64,000 nt of DNA from Anaerostipes caccae L1-92 (GTDB lineage: Bacteria > Bacillota > Clostridia > Lachnospirales > Lachnospiraceae): contig NZ_AP023027.1 of assembly GCF_014467075.1 (NCBI RefSeq), positions 147,001 to 211,000 of the forward strand. Reading direction: 5' to 3'. Made by a program: the position numbers and the translations under genes. Of this stretch, positions 26,093 through 35,105 are shown piece after piece. Every line of letters starts with the position of its first letter. The first letter of the stretch is position 1. Under the pieces are notes generated by a model. The model saw only the letters and a program-made list of their open reading frames with translations. It made no database searches and was not told the origin of the DNA.

Positions 26093-26718
26093 GATTCCTG
26101 TCTGCGGCACAGATGTCTTCCTGTGAGGAAGCAGACGGCACATAACAGAATAAGGACTGCGGCCATCAAAAGGGCGCAGTGAAGAAAGAAGGCATCCGGC
26201 AGGATGGTGATGACAGGGTCGAAAGCCTCATCGAAGATCCAGTAATCATTGGAGAAGGCCAGCTCGTGAAATGTCACGAAGGACTTGTCCCATCCGGCCG
26301 CCCAGACGAGAACTCCCAGAAGGAGCGGAAGCACGGCGGCAGAGACGGATGCCCTTTTTAAGAAACGGAAATCCTTTTTTTCCCGCTTCCATAAAAGGCC
26401 TGCAGGGATTATGATAAATGAGATGATACAGGCGTATTGAAGACCGGAGAAAATACGCTTCACATCCTGAAAGTGAATCTTTCCTTCCTCAGACATGGGA
26501 AGAGATGGAAACTTCAGGTCTTTTTTATAAAATACTGAATTATAGTCAATGAGCCGGTCATAGTTTTCTCTGATCTGTTGTTCAGAGAGTCCGGATTCCC
26601 GGCTGATATGAAGAAGTTTTATATCGGCGTAGTAAAGAGGCCGGAAATTCAGTGTAAATATGACCGAAAATGATATCAGGAATATAGATAAAGAAACCGT
26701 AAGCAGAAATTGTTTCAT
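26089..26718 (-). CDS. TIGR01906/DUF1461 family integral membrane protein
   Basis: A 209-residue membrane protein with four or so spans. The first span is at residues 3-23, and a long extracytoplasmic part follows with SLPMSEEGKIHFQDVKRIF. Later comes FHELAFSNDYWIFD and DPVITILPDAFF, the family signature. The function of DUF1461 proteins is unknown. The start at 26718 has AAAGGCGGTG upstream. Its start codon and that of yaaA are only 45 bases apart, facing away from each other. Confidence 0.78.
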   Translation of the reverse strand: MKQFLLTVSLSIFLISFSVIFTLNFRPLYYADIKLLHISRESGLSEQQIRENYDRLIDYNSVFYKKDLKFPSLPMSEEGKIHFQDVKRIFSGLQYACIISFIIIPAGLLWKREKKDFRFLKRASVSAAVLPLLLGVLVWAAGWDKSFVTFHELAFSNDYWIFDEAFDPVITILPDAFFLHCALLMAAVLILLCAVCFLTGRHLCRRQES

Positions 26719-26763
26719 GATGCACCGCCTTTCATGAAACCCATTATAACACAAGGAAGTACC

Positions 26764-27513
26764 ATGATAGCGATTATTTCACCTGCAAAAAACATGAAAG
26801 TCAGGAAAGAAAAACAGCGAAGGCTGACACATCCTGTGTTTTCAGAAAAGACAGGACAGATTTATGAAGAATTGAAAAAACTGAAGCCGTGGGAGATCGA
26901 ATCTTTGATGAAGGTAAATGAAAAGATCGCCCTTCAGGCTTTTTTAGATATACAAAATTTTGAGAACGGGGACGGCAGTGCTGCTCTCATGACTTATGAC
27001 GGCCTTGTATTCCAGAACGTGGGCGCAGGAGATTTTACCGGATGGGATATGAAATATGCCCAGAGGCATGTGAGAATCTTAAGTGGACTGTATGGGGTGC
27101 TGAAACCTTTGGATGCGATTCATCCGTACCGTCTGGAGATGGGCTGCAAAGTAAAAACAGCAGGACAGGGTCTGTATCAATTTTGGGGAGATGCGATTTA
27201 TAAGGAACTTTATAAGGAACAGGATCTGATCCTGAATCTGGCTTCTGAAGAGTATGCCAAAACCGTGAGAAAATATCTGGATGGGCCGGACCGTTTTGTG
27301 GATGTGGAGTTTCTCACCATGAGAAACGGAAAGCTCCGGACCATCGTGGCATGGGCCAAGATGGCCAGAGGTCAGATGATCCGCCATATTGTAAAGAACA
27401 GGATAGACCGGCCGGAGGATATCAAAGAGTTTGACTGGGACGGATATGAGTTTGAACCTTCCCTGTCTTCGGAATCCAAGTATGTATTTATCCGGCGGGA
27501 GACAAAGTTTTAG
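26764..27513 (+). CDS. yaaA: Peroxide stress protein YaaA
   Basis: A 249-residue DUF328/YaaA protein beginning MIAIISPAKNM, the diagnostic start. Further conserved blocks are LMTYDGLVFQNVGAGDF, RILSGLYGVLKPLDAIHPY and CKVKTAGQGLYQFWGD. In E. coli YaaA lowers intracellular iron during hydrogen peroxide stress. AAGGAAG stands 6 bases before the start; an upstream in-frame ATG would extend into the divergent gene's leader. The stop overlaps the convergent tspO gene. Confidence 0.92.
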   Translation: MIAIISPAKNMKVRKEKQRRLTHPVFSEKTGQIYEELKKLKPWEIESLMKVNEKIALQAFLDIQNFENGDGSAALMTYDGLVFQNVGAGDFTGWDMKYAQRHVRILSGLYGVLKPLDAIHPYRLEMGCKVKTAGQGLYQFWGDAIYKELYKEQDLILNLASEEYAKTVRKYLDGPDRFVDVEFLTMRNGKLRTIVAWAKMARGQMIRHIVKNRIDRPEDIKEFDWDGYEFEPSLSSESKYVFIRRETKF

Positions 27514-27986
27514 TTGACGATCAGGAATCCAAGGTTTAACAGCGCCGCAAACAGGCACCAGATAATGTACGGGATCAGAAGTAAAGCAGATTTTTTGCTG
27601 TACTTTCGGAATACATAGAACATCAGTACATTGAGCAGGTTCAGAGCCAGGATCCAGACAAAAGAGAAAAAAACCAGCCCGTATTCAAAGAAAATGATGG
27701 GCCAGAAGAACAGAAAGAAGGACACGGCGAGAAAAAGTTTGATTCCCTGTTTTTTCTCCTGTTCTGTGACGTCCGAGGTCAGCAGGGTGTAAAGGCTCAG
27801 ACCGAGTAAAATATCGAGGATCAGCCATACGACGGAAAAGATCCACGGGGCAGGAACGAATGGAGGCTTATTCAGCTGACGGAAGACCTCATCCATCCGG
27901 GGTGTCAGGAGTCTGGAGAGCAGACTGACTAAAATGGGAAAAATGATGCAGAGTTTTAAAAGCTGCTTCTTTGATAATTGTTTCAT
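27510..27986 (-). CDS. tspO: TspO/MBR family membrane protein
   Basis: A 158-residue five-span tryptophan-rich sensory protein. The family signature NKPPFVPAPWIFSVVWLILD is present near residues 38-57, followed by FWPIIFFEYGLVFFSFVW and a last helix. TspO proteins bind porphyrins and are linked to oxidative stress responses; the neighbouring yaaA fits that theme. The start at 27986 follows AGGTG. Confidence 0.88.
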   Translation of the reverse strand: MKQLSKKQLLKLCIIFPILVSLLSRLLTPRMDEVFRQLNKPPFVPAPWIFSVVWLILDILLGLSLYTLLTSDVTEQEKKQGIKLFLAVSFFLFFWPIIFFEYGLVFFSFVWILALNLLNVLMFYVFRKYSKKSALLLIPYIIWCLFAALLNLGFLIVN

Positions 27987-28080
27987 AACACACACCTGGG
28001 GCTTTTTACATAGTCTATGCTGCAAGGGTTGTATATCTTGACAAAAAAAGATATTATAATGGGAAAAGGAGTGATATGAA

Positions 28081-28674
28081 ATGGAATTAAAGTGTCCTAA
28101 AATATATAGAGACGGAAAATATTTGGCTTACGGCGGCAACCAGGAATGGTTCCCGGGCACGTTCCAGCGGCGTGCGGGATGCGGAAGCGTCACCGGCACG
28201 AATATCGCCGTCTGTGAAGGCTTATTTTCGCAAGAAGTAGAAAACTCAGAGTCCATACCCTATGAATCATATCTAGAACTCATGGAGGGCATGTATCAGT
28301 ATATGACGCCCGGTTTCATGGGCTATCCGCTGATCGGAAAATTTAAGAAGGACTTTTTAAGCTTTGCATCCGGCAGAGGGAAAGAGCTGAAGGCTAAAAG
28401 TATGTTTCTGCCCAGAGATAAGCAGGGATGCCTGGAATTTATCAGGGAAGGGCTGTATCACGGACACCCTGTGGCGCTGCTGATCTGGAGGCATTCCAGA
28501 AAGGAATTCAGGGAAGATAACTGGCACTGGGTGACCATCACAGGATATGATGAGGAACGGGAGATTTTGATCTGGTCCAACTGCGGGGAACGGGAAGAGA
28601 TCCCTGTGAAAGTCTTGCTGGATGACTCGGCCAGATATTATATCGGACTGGTCCGTTTTGAAGAAAAGAATTAA
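28081..28674 (+). CDS. Papain-like C39-type peptidase-fold protein
   Basis: A 197-residue protein with the cysteine-protease fold. The putative nucleophile is in RRAGCGSVTGTNIAV (residue about 34), the catalytic histidine in NWHWVTITGYDEE and the third residue in IWSNCGE. No signal peptide or ABC transporter is linked, so it is not a typical bacteriocin-processing enzyme. Substrate unknown. GGAGTG precedes the ATG and a hairpin terminator follows about 90 bases after the stop. Confidence 0.7.
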   Translation: MELKCPKIYRDGKYLAYGGNQEWFPGTFQRRAGCGSVTGTNIAVCEGLFSQEVENSESIPYESYLELMEGMYQYMTPGFMGYPLIGKFKKDFLSFASGRGKELKAKSMFLPRDKQGCLEFIREGLYHGHPVALLIWRHSRKEFREDNWHWVTITGYDEEREILIWSNCGEREEIPVKVLLDDSARYYIGLVRFEEKN

Positions 28675-28764
28675 AGAGTTCCGATTTTTACAATTCATAT
28701 GAAGAGAAAGAGAGTAAGCTGTAACCCATCAGCAGGAAACAAAGTAAATAAGAGAGATGGGAAC

Positions 28765-28807
28765 AAAGGCGTTCACCGGAGATATATCCGGCGGACGCCT
28801 TTCTTTT
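28765..28807 (+). terminator. Terminator or attenuator in front of the permease gene
   Basis: AAAGGCGT (28765-28772) pairs with ACGCCTTT (28795-28802) and an inner CCGGA pairs with TCCGG; CTTTT follows. It is only 20 bases before the permease start, so it may end the upstream transcript or attenuate the permease operon. Confidence 0.7.
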
Positions 28808-28826
28808 ATGAAAAGGAGTGATATGT

Positions 28827-30197
28827 ATGGAGAGAACAAAAAAATTGGGACTCGGAAGTGCGGTATCCGTCTGTGTGGGATTGATCGTAGCCACCAGCTG
28901 TCTGCTTTCCCTCGGGCAGGGCATGGGTCTTGCAGGCAAAAATTTTATTATCGCACTGTTTGTCGTACTGATACTGAACGGGTTTTTGGCTTTAAGTTTT
29001 TCAGAGCTGCATTCCATGATGCCGAAAGCAGAAGGGGGCCTGGGACAGTACACTTTGGTGGGTTTAGGACCGGTGGCATCTATGGTATCTACGTTATCCG
29101 CTTATGTGATTGTTGATATTTTATCCGGTTCCGTAGAAATCGCCATGTGCGGAACGGTGCTGAATCAGATCTTTCTTCCCCAGATTCCGGCACCGGTGAT
29201 CAGTGTGATCGTATTGGGGGTTCTGTCCTATGTAAACTATAAAGGAGTTGATTTTTTTGCCCGAATCCAGAACATTGTCGTATTCCTTCTGCTGGCATCT
29301 TTTCTGCTCATGGGTATCATAAGTTTTTTCCATCTGGGTACCGGCGAGATAGTGACGGCTGCACAGCAGACGAAGCCGCAGGTTACCGGGATCGGAGGAA
29401 TCGTTTCTTTATCGGCGCTGGCTTTCTGGTTGTTTATCGGTATTGAATTCGTAATCCCGGTATCAAAGGATCTAAAGAACCCTAAAAGAGACGTACTTTT
29501 GGCTATGATTATTGGCAGTGTCGTCTTGTTCGGGGTGCAGGCACTGCTCGGTGTGGGAATGACACAGTATGTCACACTGCAGGAACTGGCATCGAATCCA
29601 ATGCCCCATATGCTGTTTGCACAACGGTGCATGGGCCAGGCCGGTGTCTACTGGATGGGCATCGTGACACTGCTGGCAGGAATAAGTACAGTCAATACCG
29701 TTCTCGGAGGCATCCCGAATATTTTAAGCGGTATGGCCGAAAATGATTTGTTTCCGAAGGCTTTTCAGCAGAAAAACAAGTATGGGGTTCCGGCAGCAGG
29801 AATCGGCCTGCTGAGCGGAGGAATCACGGCATTGATTATCACTGGCTTTACCCAGTCCTCAGGGCTTACAAATATCATCCTTGCGGCATCCTGTTTCTGG
29901 CTGACTTCTTACATTATGGTCAACATCACAGTCCTTGTGCTGAGAAGAAGATATCCGGATGCCGAGGGCAGAAATAAGAATCTGGTTCTTCTCGGCATCC
30001 CTCAGGTGATCTGCATTATCGGTGACATTTATATGATCTTTAACATCGCCGAGGGTGATGCCAGAATCCTGATTTATAAAATATTCGCAACTTTGCTGCT
30101 GGCATTGATCGCATTCTCAGTGATCTGGGTAAAGGGAATAAAGAAAATGGGAACGGTCGAATGTCCGGAAATGCAGACAGTGAATACATTAGCGTGA
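28827..30197 (+). CDS. APC-superfamily amino acid permease
   Basis: A 456-residue transporter with about twelve spans, starting MERTKKLGLGSAVSVCVGLIV. AVSVCVGLIVATSCLLSLGQG is the usual unwound first span region of the LeuT-fold APC family. LSALAFWLFIGIEFVIPVSK is the span-6 area. The ATG at 28827 follows AAAGGAG. It leads a cluster of amine/amino-acid oxidase genes and probably imports their substrate. A structured element begins on the base after its stop codon. Confidence 0.83.
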   Translation: MERTKKLGLGSAVSVCVGLIVATSCLLSLGQGMGLAGKNFIIALFVVLILNGFLALSFSELHSMMPKAEGGLGQYTLVGLGPVASMVSTLSAYVIVDILSGSVEIAMCGTVLNQIFLPQIPAPVISVIVLGVLSYVNYKGVDFFARIQNIVVFLLLASFLLMGIISFFHLGTGEIVTAAQQTKPQVTGIGGIVSLSALAFWLFIGIEFVIPVSKDLKNPKRDVLLAMIIGSVVLFGVQALLGVGMTQYVTLQELASNPMPHMLFAQRCMGQAGVYWMGIVTLLAGISTVNTVLGGIPNILSGMAENDLFPKAFQQKNKYGVPAAGIGLLSGGITALIITGFTQSSGLTNIILAASCFWLTSYIMVNITVLVLRRRYPDAEGRNKNLVLLGIPQVICIIGDIYMIFNIAEGDARILIYKIFATLLLALIAFSVIWVKGIKKMGTVECPEMQTVNTLA

Positions 30198-30258
30198 CAT
30201 TTTCCGCACGATTTCCGTTCGGCTCTTAGAATGCCTCACTCCAATCGTGCAGAAAATG
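30198..30258. repeat. Structured two-stem element, copy A
   Basis: CATTTTCCGCACGATT (30198-30213) pairs with the 16 bases at 30243-30258 at 15 of 16 positions. The 29-base loop begins TCCGT and ends TCC, with an inner GGC/GCC pairing at loop positions 8-10 and 20-22. It begins directly after the permease stop. No T run follows, so it is not a standard terminator. Confidence 0.65.
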
Positions 30259-30324
30259 GGTCTGGCAGTGAAAGACTAAAATGAGCATTTAAAAGTTTTT
30301 TTTCTAAAACAGGAGGTTTTGATT

Positions 30325-31458
30325 ATGAGCAATTCAAAGGTTGATTTTTTATATTTAAATGAAGAGGAAATGGTGAAGCTCGGAGTTACGGATATGAAGG
30401 GCTGCGTGGAGAGTATGGAAGAGATGTTCCGGCTGTTGAGCAGAGGGGATTATGCTATGGGAGGTTCTAACGGGAATTCCCATGGATGTATGGTTTCTTT
30501 TCCGGATATATCACCCTTTCCGAACATGCCGGTGAACGGTCCTGACCGCAGGTTTATGGCGATGCCTGCTTACCTGGGCGGAGAATATGACATGGCGGGG
30601 ATGAAATGGTATGGTTCCAACGTGGAGAATAAAGACAAAGGGCTTCCGAGATCCATCTTAATGCTGATGCTCAATGATAAAGAGACCGGTGCGCCGAGAT
30701 CCTTAATGTCTGCGAACCTGCTGAGTGCTTACCGAACAGGGGCAGTGCCGGGGGTCGGTGCCAAGCATTTGGCGAGAAGGGATTCCAAAGTGCTTGGGAT
30801 TTATGGGCCCGGTGTCATGAACAAAACGGCTCTGGAAGCGTTTGTCTGTACCTGTCCGTGTCTTGATACCATTAAGATTAAGGGAAGAAGCAGGGGCTCT
30901 ATTGAAAGTTTTATTGAATATGTGAAGGGAAAATTTCCTCAGTTTCAGACGATTGAGGTGGCAGATACACTGGAAGAACTGGTCCGGGGCTCTGATGTGA
31001 TCAGCATGGCTACATCCTGTCCGGAAGGATCAGAAAATTACCCGATGGTCAAAGAAGAATGGATTAAGCCGGGTGCATTTTTCAGCCTTCCTGCGTGCGC
31101 TAACTTTGAAGATGACTTTCTGCTGAACAAAGCAAAGACAGTGGTAGACAACTTTGGTTTATATGAAGCATGGACCGAAGAATATCCTCATCCTTCTTTT
31201 GAGACCGTACCGATTATCGGAACAAAGTTTGTGGATATGTACCACGACGGAATCATGCCGAGGAAGAAAATCGAAGACATCGGAGATATCATCAACGGAA
31301 AGGTTCCGGGACGAAAAGATGATGACGAGATTATTCTGTTCTCTATCGGAGGAATGCCAGTGGAAGATGTGGCATGGGGAACAGAATTGTACAGAAAAGC
31401 ATTGGATCAGGGAATTGGGACGAAACTGAACTTGTGGGATTCCCCGAGAATGGCGTAG
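30325..31458 (+). CDS. Ornithine cyclodeaminase/mu-crystallin family protein (tyramine-oxidase-subunit-B-like)
   Basis: A 377-residue NAD-binding protein of the ornithine cyclodeaminase family. The signature stretch is LMSANLLSAYRTGAVPGVGA near residues 131-150, followed by the nucleotide loop LGIYGPGVMNKTALE, which differs from the classical GxGxQ. Relatives in Clostridia are often annotated tyramine oxidase subunit B. AGGAGG stands 9 bases before the ATG. In Agrobacterium opine regions, oxidase genes occur with an ornithine cyclodeaminase, which matches the neighbours here. Its real substrate is unknown. Confidence 0.78.
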   Translation: MSNSKVDFLYLNEEEMVKLGVTDMKGCVESMEEMFRLLSRGDYAMGGSNGNSHGCMVSFPDISPFPNMPVNGPDRRFMAMPAYLGGEYDMAGMKWYGSNVENKDKGLPRSILMLMLNDKETGAPRSLMSANLLSAYRTGAVPGVGAKHLARRDSKVLGIYGPGVMNKTALEAFVCTCPCLDTIKIKGRSRGSIESFIEYVKGKFPQFQTIEVADTLEELVRGSDVISMATSCPEGSENYPMVKEEWIKPGAFFSLPACANFEDDFLLNKAKTVVDNFGLYEAWTEEYPHPSFETVPIIGTKFVDMYHDGIMPRKKIEDIGDIINGKVPGRKDDDEIILFSIGGMPVEDVAWGTELYRKALDQGIGTKLNLWDSPRMA

Positions 31459-31515
31459 TTTTTATCACTATTTCCGTCGCGCTTTTGAAATGCGCTCCTC
31501 CAATAGTGATAAAAA
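31459..31515. repeat. Structured two-stem element, copy B
   Basis: TTTTTATCACTATT (31459-31472) pairs perfectly with AATAGTGATAAAAA (31502-31515). The loop is again exactly 29 bases, matches copy A at 19 positions, and has an inner GCGC/GCGC pairing. The outer arms are unrelated in sequence to copy A but keep pairing. It begins directly after a stop codon, as copy A does. Confidence 0.65.
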
Positions 31516-31628
31516 ACTATCGCAGGGCGGCATCTTTTGGCTGAAGAATACTGAATAATAGTTGTGGAAAAGAAAGCATTTGTCGCGGCGGACAGGTTAA
31601 GAAAAGATATAACAGGAGGGTTTTAGCT

Positions 31629-31952
31629 ATGAGAATTGCAGAGCATCCGATTTTGGGCAGGATGGAGAAAGGGAAGGAGGTTTCTTTCTTTTATGACGGA
31701 AAGCCTGTGACGGGTTTTGAGGGTGAGCCGATTGCGGCGGCTTTGAAGGCTGCCGGGGTGATGGTGCACCGGCATACGAAAAAATACGGAAAGCCCAGGG
31801 GTATTTTCTGTGCCATCGGCCGCTGTACCGACTGTGTCATGGTGGTGGACGGTAAGCCTAACGTGAGGACTTGTGTGACGCCTCTGAAAGAAGGGATGAG
31901 GGTTCAGACTCAGTATGGAGTCAGTGCAGAAAAAACTAAGATGAAGGGATGA
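31629..31952 (+). CDS. 2Fe-2S ferredoxin-like subunit of an amine/opine-oxidase-type complex
   Basis: A 107-residue protein with the plant-ferredoxin-like fold seen in HcnA, the N terminus of sarcosine oxidase alpha and D-hydroxyproline dehydrogenase gamma. Cysteines in GIFCAIGRCTDCVMVVDG and VRTCVTP provide the 2Fe-2S ligands. It passes electrons between the flavin subunits that follow. GGAGG stands upstream and the large FAD subunit follows after 7 bases. Confidence 0.87.
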   Translation: MRIAEHPILGRMEKGKEVSFFYDGKPVTGFEGEPIAAALKAAGVMVHRHTKKYGKPRGIFCAIGRCTDCVMVVDGKPNVRTCVTPLKEGMRVQTQYGVSAEKTKMKG

Positions 31953-31959
31953 TAACGAT

Positions 31960-33537
31960 ATGAAACGGTATGATTTGATCGTAGTAGGGGCAGGTCCGTC
32001 CGGCCTGTCTGCGGCCATAGAGGCGGCAAAGAAAGGGATGAATGTCATTGTTTTTGATGAAAATGCGAAACCGGGCGGACAGCTGTTTAAGCAGATACAT
32101 AAATTTTTTGGTTCCAAAGAACACAAGGCAAAGATACGCGGATTTAAAATCGGAGAAGATCTGTTAAAAGAGGCAGAAGATGCGGGAGTGCAGGTCGTTT
32201 TAAATGCCACTGTCATAGGGCTTTATCTGGACAGAGAGATTACTGTGCGGATCGGAGATGAAATCCATCATTACAAAGGGGATGCTATTATCGTGGCGAC
32301 TGGCGCTTCAGAAAATATGGTTACCTTTGACGGGTGGACACTGCCGGGAGTGATCGGGGCAGGAGCTGCCCAGACGATGATGAATCTGCATGGTATCCAG
32401 CCAGGTAAAAAGATTCTGATGCTTGGAAGCGGAAATGTAGGACTGGTGGTCAGTTATCAGCTGATGCAGGCCGGATGTGAGGTTGTGGCTTTAGTGGATG
32501 CAGCTCCAAGGATCGGAGGCTATGGGGTCCATGCGGCCAAAGTGGCAAGATGCGGCGTACCGTTTTATTTATCTCACACGATTGTGAAAGCAGAAGGCGA
32601 AGACCGGGTCACCGGAGTGACCATCGCAAAGGTGGATCAAAACTGGCAGACAGTGCCCGGATCTGAGAAGCATTTCGACGTAGATACCATCTGTCTTGCC
32701 GTCGGACTGTCTCCGATGTCCCAGCTTTTAAAAATGGCCGGATGTGAGATGGAAGATAACCCAAAGAAAGGCGGACAGGTACCGATTTGTAATGAATACG
32801 GGGAGACTTCCGTCAAAGGCATTTTTGTTGCCGGAGATGTGTCAGGCATTGAGGAGGCCAGTTCCGCGATGATCGAAGGCCGGATGGCGGGAATTGCTGC
32901 TGCCTGTGCCCTTGGATTTATGGATAAGAAAGAGCGGAATGAGAAGCTCGCTGCACTGGAAAAAGCCCTGGAAAGTCTGAGACAGGGAATGTTCGGTCCC
33001 GAAAATAAAGGAAAGCTTCTAAAGAAGACAGAAGAGGGCTGTGATATTTCCATGAACCTGCTGGAAAATGGTTATTTAGCCGAGGAAGAAGTAAAACAGT
33101 ACCCGGGAGTTACAAAGACCGTAGGAATCCATCCGGTGATGGAGTGTACCCAGAATATTCCGTGTAATCCATGTCAGGACGCGTGTCCTAAGAAATGCAT
33201 CAAGATCGGAGAAAATATCACTTCCCTGCCGGCAGTAGATCCGGACGCTCAGTGTATCGGGTGCGGCATGTGTGTAGCCGCTTGTTCAGGGCAGGCAATT
33301 TTCCTCGTGAACGAGCAATTTGAGAAAGATTATGCAAGCGTGACCCTTCCGTATGAATTCCTTCCGCTGCCAGAAAAAGGAGCAGAGGGAAAAGCGCTTG
33401 ACCGGGGCGGAAACGAAGTATGCAGGGCAGAAGTGGTAGAGATAAAAACATCCAAAGGATTTGACCACACCAATCTTCTGACCATCAGGGTGCCTGCTGA
33501 CATGGCCATGAAGGCAAGGTTTTTCCGCGCCTCTTAA
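31960..33537 (+). CDS. FAD/NAD oxidoreductase subunit with C-terminal 4Fe-4S domain (HcnB/OoxA-like)
   Basis: A 525-residue flavoprotein. FAD binding is at VVGAGPSGLSAAIEAA, the second nucleotide site is in MLGSGNVGLVVSY, and IFVAGDVSGIEEA is the closing FAD motif. The C-terminal quarter holds CNPCQDACPKKC and CIGCGMCVAAC, a ferredoxin-type domain for one or two 4Fe-4S clusters. Aerobic relatives usually end in a BFD-type 2Fe-2S domain; here BFD is a separate next gene. This is the alpha subunit of a heteromeric amino acid or opine dehydrogenase, with electrons likely going to an anaerobic carrier rather than oxygen. Confidence 0.87.
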   Translation: MKRYDLIVVGAGPSGLSAAIEAAKKGMNVIVFDENAKPGGQLFKQIHKFFGSKEHKAKIRGFKIGEDLLKEAEDAGVQVVLNATVIGLYLDREITVRIGDEIHHYKGDAIIVATGASENMVTFDGWTLPGVIGAGAAQTMMNLHGIQPGKKILMLGSGNVGLVVSYQLMQAGCEVVALVDAAPRIGGYGVHAAKVARCGVPFYLSHTIVKAEGEDRVTGVTIAKVDQNWQTVPGSEKHFDVDTICLAVGLSPMSQLLKMAGCEMEDNPKKGGQVPICNEYGETSVKGIFVAGDVSGIEEASSAMIEGRMAGIAAACALGFMDKKERNEKLAALEKALESLRQGMFGPENKGKLLKKTEEGCDISMNLLENGYLAEEEVKQYPGVTKTVGIHPVMECTQNIPCNPCQDACPKKCIKIGENITSLPAVDPDAQCIGCGMCVAACSGQAIFLVNEQFEKDYASVTLPYEFLPLPEKGAEGKALDRGGNEVCRAEVVEIKTSKGFDHTNLLTIRVPADMAMKARFFRAS

Positions 33538-33553
33538 AGCCTGAGTATAAAAG

Positions 33554-33889
33554 ATGGAGGAAAGAACTGTGAATACGATAAATGACAGATCTAAGAAATT
33601 AGAAGCATATATTCCGGCGGACGATGATGATATGATCATCTGCCGGTGTGAGGAAATCACAAAAGGAGAAATCCGGAGAGCCGTCCACGACGGGATGTTT
33701 ACCCTCACAGAGATCCGGAGATACTTAAGAACCGGCATGGGACTCTGTCAGGGGCAGACCTGTTCTAAACTGGTCAAGGGAATCGCTGCACGGGAACTGG
33801 GAGTTTCTCCGGCAGAACTGGAACCGGCTGTATCCAGGGCGCCGATGCGTCCTACCGAGATGAGAGTGTTTGGAAAGGAGGTACGGTAA
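33554..33889 (+). CDS. BFD-like 2Fe-2S protein
   Basis: A 111-residue protein carrying the bacterioferritin-associated-ferredoxin fold: ICRCEEITKGEIRRAV near residue 30 and GLCQGQTCSKLV near residue 62 give the C-x-C and C-x4-C ligand pairs. In related complexes this domain is part of the alpha subunit; here it is its own gene between the two flavin subunits. The downstream gene starts two bases after its stop. Confidence 0.85.
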   Translation: MEERTVNTINDRSKKLEAYIPADDDDMIICRCEEITKGEIRRAVHDGMFTLTEIRRYLRTGMGLCQGQTCSKLVKGIAARELGVSPAELEPAVSRAPMRPTEMRVFGKEVR

Positions 33890-33890
33890 T

Positions 33891-35021
33891 ATGGGAAATC
33901 GTTGTGCAGATGTGATCGTGATAGGGGGCGGTGTAATCGGAAACGCCACTGCCTATTATCTGGCAAAGAAAGGCTGCTCCGTTATCGTACTGGAAAAGAG
34001 TGATCACCTGGGAAATGGGGGTTCCAGCAGAAACGGAGGCGGTGTCCGTCAGTCCGGCCGGGACAAACGGGAACTTCCCCTTGCCATGTATGGAATAAAA
34101 AATCTCTGGCCGTCTCTCTCAGAAGAGCTGGGAACAGATGTGGAATACTGTCAGGATGGAAACCTGCGGCTTGGCAAGACAGAAGAACACATGAAAATTT
34201 TAAGCGGACTGGCTGAAAATACCCGGTCCTGCGGATTGGATGTGCGGATGATCTCAGGTGAGGAAGTACGGGAAATCTGTCCGTACTTATCTGATGAAGT
34301 CATAGGAGCCAGCTGGTGTCCTACCGATGGCCATGCAAATCCAATGCTCACCACACTTGCATTTTATAAGAAAGCCAGGGAATTGGGAGCCAGGTTCATT
34401 ACCGGGGAAGAAGTGACTGAAATCCGGAAGATCAGAGGGAAAGCAAGGCAGGTCATTACGAAAGAAAACGTGTATGAAGGAGAGAATATTATATTGGCAG
34501 CAGGGCTTGAAAGCAGGGAGATCGCGGGTACAGTGGGCGTGGATATCCCTATGCAGCCTGCACTGCTGGAATGTCTGGTGACAGAGGCAGAACCGGAAAT
34601 GTTCGGACAAATGCTTGGAACGGCGGAAGCGGATTTTTACGGCCATCAGACGAAACACGGTTCCTTTGTCTTCGGCGGTTCCTCAAACTTTGAAGGCTTC
34701 AATAAGGATAATGGTACTCCGGTTAACTCAAGCATCACAGCATCCTGCATCTGCCGGGGCATCATGAAATACTTCCCATCTCTGTCTGATGCTAAAATTG
34801 TCCGCACCTGGGCCGGATGGATGGACCTGTGTGCCGACAAAGTTCCTGTCATCAGCAAAGTTGAGGAAGTACCCGGACTGATCCTGGCCTGCGGATTTTC
34901 CGGACATGGTTTCGGAATTGCCCCGGCTGTAGGGGAACAGCTCTCTCAGATGGTGGTGGACGGCAGTACGGCACTGGATTTGACGGCGTTTAGATACGAT
35001 CGTTTTCAAGCCAAAATCTGA
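33891..35021 (+). CDS. DAO-family FAD-dependent oxidoreductase, catalytic subunit (HcnC/OoxB/sarcosine oxidase beta-like)
   Basis: A 376-residue member of the D-amino-acid-oxidase family. VIVIGGGVIGNATAYYLAK binds FAD. GGSSRNGGGVRQSGRD follows, as in sarcosine/opine oxidase beta subunits, and GLILACGFSGHGFGIAPAVG is the C-terminal signature. The start at 33891 has AAGGAGG 8 bases upstream. It probably oxidises the secondary amine or D-amino acid and passes electrons to the Fe-S and alpha subunits. Confidence 0.87.
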   Translation: MGNRCADVIVIGGGVIGNATAYYLAKKGCSVIVLEKSDHLGNGGSSRNGGGVRQSGRDKRELPLAMYGIKNLWPSLSEELGTDVEYCQDGNLRLGKTEEHMKILSGLAENTRSCGLDVRMISGEEVREICPYLSDEVIGASWCPTDGHANPMLTTLAFYKKARELGARFITGEEVTEIRKIRGKARQVITKENVYEGENIILAAGLESREIAGTVGVDIPMQPALLECLVTEAEPEMFGQMLGTAEADFYGHQTKHGSFVFGGSSNFEGFNKDNGTPVNSSITASCICRGIMKYFPSLSDAKIVRTWAGWMDLCADKVPVISKVEEVPGLILACGFSGHGFGIAPAVGEQLSQMVVDGSTALDLTAFRYDRFQAKI

Positions 35022-35105
35022 TTACAAAATAAAATACACAGGAATTCTGTACAACACAGCAGTGAAGCATTATAGTAGAATCAAGCAGAGGGGCAGGGAA
35101 GAGAT

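Noticed and set aside
31459..31515. Ordinary intrinsic terminator
   Set aside because: The right arm is followed by ACTATCG rather than a T run, and the loop is conserved with another copy.
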